DNA of 64,000 nt from Parvicella sp964387945. Lineage in GTDB: Bacteria > Bacteroidota > Bacteroidia > Flavobacteriales_D > Parvicellaceae. The stretch spans positions 3,141 through 67,140 of the forward strand of contig CAYLYX010000016.1 in assembly GCA_964387945.1 (NCBI GenBank). Direction: 5' to 3'. This document shows positions 58,338-64,000 of this stretch, one piece after another (the first letter of the stretch is position 1; the number at the start of each line of letters is the position of its first letter). A program made the position numbers and the translations under genes. The notes beneath the pieces are model-generated. The model saw nothing but the letters and a program-made list of their open reading frames with translations, was not told the origin of the DNA and did no database searches.

Positions 58338-59650
58338 AAATTGCAGTAGTTGGAACTGGGTATGTCGGGTTAGTGACCGGAACTTGTTTTGCAGAAACAG
58401 GAAACGATGTAATCTGTGTTGACATTGATAAAGATAAGGTTGAAAAAATGAGGTCTGGGATCGTTCCGATTTATGAGCCCCATTTAGATGTGATCTTCGA
58501 GAGAAATATTAAGCAAGATAGGCTTAGGTTTACAACTAACTTGGAAGAGGCGGTAGAACATGCGCAGATTATTTTTCTTGCATTACCTACGCCTCCTGGA
58601 GAAGATGGTTCTGCCGATCTATCCTACATTTTGGGAGTTGCTGACGAACTAGGAAAAATGATTCGGGACTACAAGGTGATTGTAGACAAGAGCACAGTTC
58701 CTGTTGGGACCGCAGAAAAAGTTAAAGAGGCCGTGGCGAAGCATGCTAACGTAGATTTTGATGTGGTTTCGAATCCAGAATTTTTGCGAGAAGGTTTTGC
58801 GGTGGATGATTTCTTAAAACCAGATCGAGTGGTTGTAGGAACTGAGTCGGCTAAAGCGAGAAAGGTTATGGAGGAGTTGTATAAACCATTTGTCAGACAA
58901 GGCAATCCGATCATCTTCATGGATGAGAAATCGGCTGAGTTGACGAAGTATGCAGCCAACTCATTTTTAGCAACCAAGATCACCTTTATGAACGAGATTG
59001 CTAATTATTGTGAGTTGATTGGAGCGAATGTTGACGATGTACGCAGAGGAATGGGAACGGATACACGAATCGGTAACCGATTTTTATTCCCTGGAATTGG
59101 TTATGGTGGTTCATGCTTTCCAAAAGACGTTCAAGCACTTGCCAAATCAGGGAAAGAATCGGCCTATGATTTTTCTATTATCAACTCGGTGATGGATGTA
59201 AATCATAAGCAAAAGTATGTTTTGGCAGAAAAGGTGAAAGCTTGTTTTGGAGAAGATTTGACAGGAAAAAAGTTTGCGCTTTGGGGACTTTCCTTCAAAC
59301 CAGACACTGATGACATCAGAGAAGCTCCAGCGCTATATATGATCGATGAGTTGACTAAAGCAGGTGCAGAGATTACTGCTTTTGATCCCGAGGCCATGGA
59401 TAATGTCAAAGGACTTATTGGAGATAAAATTACGTACGCTTCTAATCAATATGAAGCGTTGCAAGGTGCTGATGCTCTATTGATTGCAACAGAATGGCAG
59501 GTTTTCCGTACGCCTGATTTTGATAAGATATCTACTGGTTTGAAAGCAAAAGTTATTTTTGATGGTAGAAACCTTTATGACTTGGGAGATATGAGAAACC
59601 GAGGCTACTATTACAATAGCATCGGTAGAAGAACCATTACAAAAGGATAA
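58334..59650 (+). CDS. ugd: UDP-glucose 6-dehydrogenase
   Basis: 438 residues. NAD-binding 'IAVVGTGYVGLVTGTCFAETGNDVICVDIDKDKV', 'FLALPTPPGEDGSADLSYIL', 'STVPVGTAEKVKEA', and the catalytic-cysteine motif 'GYGGSCFPKDVQAL'. These match the Ugd class that oxidises UDP-glucose to UDP-glucuronate. It overlaps the aminotransferase gene by 4 bp. With UXS next, it supplies UDP-glucuronate for UDP-xylose. Confidence 0.94.
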   Translation: MKIAVVGTGYVGLVTGTCFAETGNDVICVDIDKDKVEKMRSGIVPIYEPHLDVIFERNIKQDRLRFTTNLEEAVEHAQIIFLALPTPPGEDGSADLSYILGVADELGKMIRDYKVIVDKSTVPVGTAEKVKEAVAKHANVDFDVVSNPEFLREGFAVDDFLKPDRVVVGTESAKARKVMEELYKPFVRQGNPIIFMDEKSAELTKYAANSFLATKITFMNEIANYCELIGANVDDVRRGMGTDTRIGNRFLFPGIGYGGSCFPKDVQALAKSGKESAYDFSIINSVMDVNHKQKYVLAEKVKACFGEDLTGKKFALWGLSFKPDTDDIREAPALYMIDELTKAGAEITAFDPEAMDNVKGLIGDKITYASNQYEALQGADALLIATEWQVFRTPDFDKISTGLKAKVIFDGRNLYDLGDMRNRGYYYNSIGRRTITKG

Positions 59651-59653
59651 GCC

Positions 59654-60640
59654 ATGAAAAGAGTTTTAATTACAGGAGCAGCAGGTTTTTTGGGTTCGCA
59701 TTTGTGTGATCGCTTCCTTAGGGAAGGTTGCTATGTGATTGGAATGGACAACCTGATAACAGGCAGAATCGAAAACATTGAGCACCTTTTTAAAGAAGAG
59801 CGCTTTCATTTTGTAAATCATGATGTATCCAATTATGTTCATGTTCCAGGTGAGTTAGACTATATTTTACATTTTGCTTCCCCTGCAAGTCCGATTGATT
59901 ATTTGAAGATTCCCATTCAAACACTTAAAGTTGGTTCGTTGGGGACACATAATTTATTGGGATTGGCAAAAGCAAAAGGAGCTCGAATGCTGATTGCGAG
60001 CACTTCAGAAGTTTATGGTGATCCACTCGTGCATCCTCAAACCGAAGATTATTGGGGTAATGTGAACCCAATTGGACCAAGAGGAGTTTATGATGAAGCA
60101 AAGCGTTTTCAGGAAGCTATAACCATGGCCTATCATCGTTATCATGGCGTTGAAACACGGATTGTGAGAATCTTTAATACATACGGTCCAAGAATGCGAT
60201 TGAATGACGGACGAGTATTGCCAGCATTTATAGGTCAGGCATTGAGGGGAGAAGATTTAACTGTTTTTGGAGATGGTTCTCAAACAAGGTCTTTTTGCTA
60301 TGTAGATGATTTAGTAGAAGGGATATATAGACTTTTGCTTTCTGATTATGCAGAGCCTGTGAATATTGGGAATCCGGATGAAATTACAATTGCAGATTTT
60401 GCGGAGGAGATTATTAGGTTAACGGGGACGGATCAAAAAGTGATCTATAAACCACTCCCTCAAGATGATCCGATGCAACGACAGCCCAATATTGATAGAG
60501 CTAAAAGTCTTCTAGGTTGGGAGCCGAAGGTTTCCAGACAAGAAGGGTTAAAGATTACTTATGAGTACTTCAAGTCCCTTCCTGAAGAAGAACTATATAA
60601 AAAGGAACACAATAACTTTGATAAGTTTATCGTAAAGTAA
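59654..60640 (+). CDS. UDP-glucuronate decarboxylase (UXS) SDR
   Basis: 328 residues. GxxGxxG in 'VLITGAAGFLGSHLCDRFL'; 'LHFASPASPIDY' (NAD-contact unique to UXS); 'STSEVYGDPLVHPQTEDYWGNVNPIGPRGVYDEAKRFQEA' with catalytic YxxxK (YDEAK); and 'RIFNTYGPRMRLNDGRVLPAFIGQALRGEDLTVFGDGSQTRSFCYVDDL'. These point to UXS rather than UDP-galactose epimerase, giving UDP-xylose from the Ugd product. It starts 3 bp after ugd. Confidence 0.92.
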   Translation: MKRVLITGAAGFLGSHLCDRFLREGCYVIGMDNLITGRIENIEHLFKEERFHFVNHDVSNYVHVPGELDYILHFASPASPIDYLKIPIQTLKVGSLGTHNLLGLAKAKGARMLIASTSEVYGDPLVHPQTEDYWGNVNPIGPRGVYDEAKRFQEAITMAYHRYHGVETRIVRIFNTYGPRMRLNDGRVLPAFIGQALRGEDLTVFGDGSQTRSFCYVDDLVEGIYRLLLSDYAEPVNIGNPDEITIADFAEEIIRLTGTDQKVIYKPLPQDDPMQRQPNIDRAKSLLGWEPKVSRQEGLKITYEYFKSLPEEELYKKEHNNFDKFIVK

Positions 60641-61215
60641 TGGCAGAATATTTTGTACACGAGACAGCAGTAATTGATGAAGGATGCTCAATTGGTAAAG
60701 GAACCAAAATTTGGCATTTCTCTCATGTGATGAGTAATTGTAAGATTGGGGAAAGGTGCAACCTCGGTCAAAATGTTGTAGTGTCGCCAGATGTTGTTTT
60801 AGGAACTAACGTTAAGGTTCAAAACAATGTGTCGATTTATACTGGAGTTATTTGTGAAGACAATGTTTTCTTGGGACCATCCATGGTTTTTACGAATGTA
60901 ATTAATCCGCGAAGTGCTGTGAACCGAAGAGGCCAGTACGATAAGACAGTTGTGGGTGAAGGAGCATCCATTGGCGCTAATGCTACTATCGTTTGTGGGA
61001 ATGACATCGGCAAATTTGCCTTAATTGGTGCTGGAAGCGTAGTAACAAAGAACATTAAACCCTACGCATTGATTGTAGGTAATCCTGGAAAGCAGATTGG
61101 ATGGGTAAGTGAATATGGTCATCGACTAGCCTTTAATGAAAAAGGAATAGCGACTTGTCCGGAGAGTATGCAGGATTATAAACTAGAAAACGAATACGTA
61201 ACGCGAGTAAAGTGA
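60640..61215 (+). CDS. Sugar N-acetyltransferase, WbpD/WlbB-like (left-handed beta-helix)
   Basis: 191 residues of hexapeptide repeats forming a left-handed beta-helix: 'IGKGTKIWHFSHVMSNCKIGERCNLGQNVVVSPDVVLGTNVKVQNNVSIYTGVICEDNVFLGPSMVFTNV'. The 'NPRSAVNRRGQYDKTVVGEGASIGANATIVCGNDIGKFALIGAGSVVTKNI' part matches the WbpD/WlbB acyltransferase that acetylates the C-3 amine of UDP-GlcNAc3NA. The start overlaps the UXS stop (TAATG). The next gene starts at a GTG inside its stop. Confidence 0.92.
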   Translation: MAEYFVHETAVIDEGCSIGKGTKIWHFSHVMSNCKIGERCNLGQNVVVSPDVVLGTNVKVQNNVSIYTGVICEDNVFLGPSMVFTNVINPRSAVNRRGQYDKTVVGEGASIGANATIVCGNDIGKFALIGAGSVVTKNIKPYALIVGNPGKQIGWVSEYGHRLAFNEKGIATCPESMQDYKLENEYVTRVK

Positions 61216-62243
61216 TAGAAGGAAAAGTAAAGTTTGCAATTGTAGGTTGTGGTCATATCGGAAAGCGCCACGCAGAAATGGTTCGAAGAAATGAAGAATC
61301 AGAACTGGTAGCGTTATGTGATACGGGTAATAAGAGTGATCTAGGTCTGGCAGACTTCGATATTCCTTTTTTTGCCTCGATTGGTGAATTACTAGCAGCC
61401 GATTTGGACATTGATGTTGTGAGCATTTGTACGCCCAATGGATTACATTCAGACCAGTCGATAATGGCTCTTGAGAATAACTACCACGTGGTAGTAGAAA
61501 AACCAATGGGTTTGTCAAAAGCTAAGTGTGAAAGGGTGATTTACAAAGCACTCAAGGCGAATAAACATGTTTTTTGTGTGATGCAAAACAGGTATTCGCC
61601 ACCTTCCGAGTGGATTAAAGATATGATGAGGAATAGAAGACTAGGTGATGTGTTGATGGTTCAACTGAACTGTTACTGGAATAGGGATTCCAGATACTAC
61701 AAAAAAGGTGGATGGAAAGGGACTGCCGATTTGGATGGTGGTACGTTGTTTACCCAGTTTTCTCATTTCATAGACATCATGTACTGGTTATTTGGTGATA
61801 TTACCAATATTCAAGGGAAGTTTAAAGATTTTACCCATAAAGATTCAACCGATTTTGAAGATAGCGGTTTGGTTAGTTTTGATTTCGTTGATGGAGGAAT
61901 GGGTTGTTTAAACTATAGCACAGCTGTATGGAATTCAAACTTGGAAAGTAGTATGACCATTGTGGGTTCAAAGGGTAGCGTGAAGATTGGAGGACAATAC
62001 ATGAATGAAGTGGAGTATTGCAATGTTGAGGGGTATGAAATGCCTACGTTAGAAGCATCTAATCCTCCAAATGATTACGGTCCGTATAAAGGATCGGCAG
62101 CAAATCATCACTACATCATTGAGAATGTGGTGGACACGTTAAAGGGAAGAACAACTGCTACCACCAATGCTTTAGAAGGGTTGAAGGTGGTAGATATAAT
62201 TGAAAGAATATACGAAGTAAGAGATAAACAGGGGTATAATTAA
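61212..62243 (+). CDS. Gfo/Idh/MocA-family oxidoreductase, WbpB/WlbA-like
   Basis: 343 residues, GTG start overlapping the acetyltransferase stop (GTGA). Rossmann motif 'FAIVGCGHIGKRHAEMVRRNEESELVALCD', then 'VVSICTPNGLHSDQSIMALENNYHVVVEKPMGL' with the catalytic-loop Lys (EKP). 'NCYWNRDSRYYKKGGWKGTADLDGGTLFTQFSHFIDIMYWLFG' is characteristic of WbpB/WlbA, which oxidises UDP-GlcNAcA at C-3. Substrate use is inferred from gene context. Confidence 0.9.
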   Translation: MIEGKVKFAIVGCGHIGKRHAEMVRRNEESELVALCDTGNKSDLGLADFDIPFFASIGELLAADLDIDVVSICTPNGLHSDQSIMALENNYHVVVEKPMGLSKAKCERVIYKALKANKHVFCVMQNRYSPPSEWIKDMMRNRRLGDVLMVQLNCYWNRDSRYYKKGGWKGTADLDGGTLFTQFSHFIDIMYWLFGDITNIQGKFKDFTHKDSTDFEDSGLVSFDFVDGGMGCLNYSTAVWNSNLESSMTIVGSKGSVKIGGQYMNEVEYCNVEGYEMPTLEASNPPNDYGPYKGSAANHHYIIENVVDTLKGRTTATTNALEGLKVVDIIERIYEVRDKQGYN

Positions 62244-62264
62244 CTGTCCCGAAAAAGATTGATT

Positions 62265-63554
62265 ATGTACGATAAATTAGTTAATAAAGAAGCGAAATTA
62301 GCGGTAATTGGATTGGGTTATGTAGGACTACCCATTGCTTTGGAATTTGCCAGAAAAATTAAAGTAGTAGGTTTCGATATCAACCAGAAGCGGGTAGACA
62401 TGATGCGAAACAATGTGGACCCCAGTAATGAGCTTGATTCGTCTGAGTTTGAAGGTTGTGATATTCATTTTACTGCTGACCTAGAAGAGTTGAGAGATGT
62501 AAACTTCTTCATCGTTGCAGTACCCACACCCATTGACGCAAGTAAAGAGCCAGACATCAGACCTTTGGTTGGTGCCAGTACTACAGTAGGGAAAGTACTT
62601 AAGAAAGGAGATTATGTCGTTTACGAATCTACCGTTTACCCTGGTTGTACAGAGGAGGATTGCATTCCTGTTTTGGAGGAGTTCAGTGGTTTGAAATGGA
62701 AAGAGGATTTTCACGTAGGGTATTCTCCTGAGCGTATTAATCCTGGTGATAAGGTACATACCTTGGCAAACATCGTGAAAGTTTCATCTGGAGATACACC
62801 TACTTCTGCAGAGGAAATCGCAAAGACGTATGAATTGGTAGTTGAGGCTGGTGTTCACAGAGCACCATCCATAAAGGTTGCAGAAGCTGCCAAAATTATC
62901 GAGAATACACAGCGAGATGTAAATATCGCATTGATTAATGAGCTGTCTATTATCTTCAGTAGAATGGGAATCAATACCTACGATGTGCTTGAGGCGGCTG
63001 GGACAAAATGGAATTTCCTGAAATTCTTCCCTGGGCTGGTTGGAGGTCATTGTATTGGGGTTGACCCATACTACCTTACGCACAAAGCGAAGGAATTAGG
63101 ATATCATGCAAAAATTATTAACTCAGGAAGATATGTGAACGATAGCATGGGATTCTATGTTGGTAAACAGACCGTAAAGAAGATTTTGGCGAAAGGAAAG
63201 AGTATCATCGAGTCGCGCATCTTGGTAATGGGAGCTACTTTCAAGGAAGACGTGAGTGATATTAGAAACTCTAAGGTAATTGACGTTTTGAAAGAAATTG
63301 AATCGTTTTCATGTAAAGTGGAAATCGTAGATCCACATGCGGATCCCGAAGAGTATAAAGAAGAGTATGGGTTTGAGTTGTCTGACAAGCCTTCAGGAAA
63401 GTATGATGCCGTGATCGTGGCAGTAAATCATAAGGAATACGTAGACATGAAGGAAGAAGATTTTGCGGGACTTATGACAGAGAAAGGAATCCTAGTAGAT
63501 ATTAAAGGAATCTATCGAGGACAGATCAAGAACTTAGACTACTGGAGTTTATAA
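62265..63554 (+). CDS. UDP-N-acetylhexosamine 6-dehydrogenase (TviB/WbpO-like)
   Basis: 429 residues from the ATG at 62265 (TTG at 62259 gives two more). NAD motif 'LAVIGLGYVGLPIALEFARKIKVVGFDIN', 'AVPTPIDASKEPDIRPL', and the catalytic-cysteine segment 'FPGLVGGHCIGVDPYYLTHKA', typical of the TviB/WbpO branch that makes UDP-GalNAcA or UDP-GlcNAcA. 'YSPERINPGDKVHTL' is the branch-specific loop. It probably supplies UDP-GlcNAcA for the WbpB/E/D steps, making that pathway complete in this cluster. Confidence 0.92.
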   Translation: MYDKLVNKEAKLAVIGLGYVGLPIALEFARKIKVVGFDINQKRVDMMRNNVDPSNELDSSEFEGCDIHFTADLEELRDVNFFIVAVPTPIDASKEPDIRPLVGASTTVGKVLKKGDYVVYESTVYPGCTEEDCIPVLEEFSGLKWKEDFHVGYSPERINPGDKVHTLANIVKVSSGDTPTSAEEIAKTYELVVEAGVHRAPSIKVAEAAKIIENTQRDVNIALINELSIIFSRMGINTYDVLEAAGTKWNFLKFFPGLVGGHCIGVDPYYLTHKAKELGYHAKIINSGRYVNDSMGFYVGKQTVKKILAKGKSIIESRILVMGATFKEDVSDIRNSKVIDVLKEIESFSCKVEIVDPHADPEEYKEEYGFELSDKPSGKYDAVIVAVNHKEYVDMKEEDFAGLMTEKGILVDIKGIYRGQIKNLDYWSL

Positions 63555-63563
63555 TTAGGTTTT

Positions 63564-64000
63564 ATGAAGAATATTTTAGTTACAGGAGGCAGCGGTTTTA
63601 TTGGTTCTCACTTGGTGAGACTTCTCGTTAATAAGTACCCAGATTACCACATTGTTAATCTGGATAAACTGACCTACGCTGGGAATCCTGAGAACTTAAA
63701 GGATATAGACAAAAAGGATAACTACACGTTTGAGCAGGTTGATATTGTGGATGCGGATGCTGTGTTTGATTTGTTTAAGAAATACAATTTTTCTGGAGTG
63801 ATTCACTTGGCAGCAGAGTCTCATGTAGACCGTTCGATAAGTAACCCCAATGAGTTTATCATGACGAATGTCGTAGGGACACTTAATCTGCTAAACGCTG
63901 CAAGAACGAGTTGGGATGGTGATTTTGAAGGAAAAATATTCTATCATGTTTCTACGGATGAAGTCTACGGATCATTGGGTGATGAAGGGTTTTTCTATGA
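63564..64000 (+). CDS. rfbB: dTDP-glucose 4,6-dehydratase RfbB (3' part missing)
   Basis: About 145 residues before the window ends. 'NILVTGGSGFIGSHLVRLLVNKYP', 'NLDKLTYAGNPENLKDI', 'HLAAESHVDRSISNPNEFIMTNVVGTLNLLNAAR' and 'FYHVSTDEVYGSLGDEGFF' are the RfbB signature. It converts dTDP-glucose to the 4-keto-6-deoxy sugar, the first committed step to dTDP-L-rhamnose and related sugars. The C-terminus, including the YxxxK active-site tyrosine, lies outside the window. Confidence 0.93.
   Translation, partial: MKNILVTGGSGFIGSHLVRLLVNKYPDYHIVNLDKLTYAGNPENLKDIDKKDNYTFEQVDIVDADAVFDLFKKYNFSGVIHLAAESHVDRSISNPNEFIMTNVVGTLNLLNAARTSWDGDFEGKIFYHVSTDEVYGSLGDEGFFY

Overview
The window comes from a Bacteroidota chromosome, most likely a marine or aquatic member of the Flavobacteriales. 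The evidence is a subtilase with a type IX secretion C-terminal signal plus SprB, PKD and GEVED-like modules, many 'LxSC' lipoproteins, TAnnTTTG promoter boxes ahead of several genes, and a tmRNA whose tag reads GENNYALAA. The placement comes from these features only, not from a phylogeny.

Region 1 (1-10.7 kb) is ordinary host DNA: mgtE (cut by the left edge), rsmA, a MORN-repeat lipoprotein coupled to rarA, a hotdog thioesterase, a saccharopine/alanine dehydrogenase-type enzyme, and two tandem paralogous TPR histidine kinases.

Region 2 (10.76 to about 32.4 kb) is an AT-richer integrated island at the 3' end of ssrA. A large serine recombinase lies directly against the tmRNA, and its reading frame runs antisense into it. 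A mobility/maintenance block follows: a MerR-like regulator, three unknown proteins, and an array of six 10-bp iteron-like repeats. The cargo (16.0-30.7 kb, all minus strand) is one long, tightly coupled gene string. It starts with a half-size hsdS, then hsdM, a CD-NTase with an AGS-C sensor domain, an HExxH metallopeptidase-like protein, a full-length hsdS, a protein with a possible RelE-like segment, a 72-aa protein, a CapV patatin phospholipase, a second CD-NTase, a membrane GGDEF protein, an AlbA_2 ATP-binding regulator, hsdR and a YgjP/DUF45 metallopeptidase. This is a type I restriction-modification system with two cyclic-nucleotide (CBASS-like) modules and a diguanylate-cyclase-like protein placed between hsdM and hsdR. 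It is the main discovery candidate. Two unknown genes (30.9-32.3 kb) diverge from it.

Region 3 (32.4-34.4 kb) is a second accessory patch: an IR-flanked gap, a lipoprotein, a scar made of a truncated tyrosine-integrase start and an HTH remnant, and a MazF-type toxin with an unusually long partner.

Region 4 (34.5-57.1 kb) returns to host genes. It holds an outer-membrane protein, a TPR lipoprotein, an RluB-type pseudouridine synthase, meaB, an ElaA acetyltransferase, an M13 peptidase, yidD, the multidomain T9SS subtilase (with Glu where the catalytic Asp is expected), tadA, an FAD oxidoreductase, a LysE exporter, small lipoproteins including a YceI family member, two very small genes, an LRR protein, a BaiN-type flavoprotein, a TPM-domain protein and a VWA protein.

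Region 5 (57.2-64.0 kb) is the start of a surface-polysaccharide cluster on the plus strand. It encodes nucleotide-sugar enzymes that fit synthesis of UDP-2,3-diacetamido-glucuronate (aminotransferase, acetyltransferase, oxidoreductase, dehydrogenase), UDP-xylose (Ugd plus UXS) and dTDP-rhamnose (RfbB, cut by the right edge).
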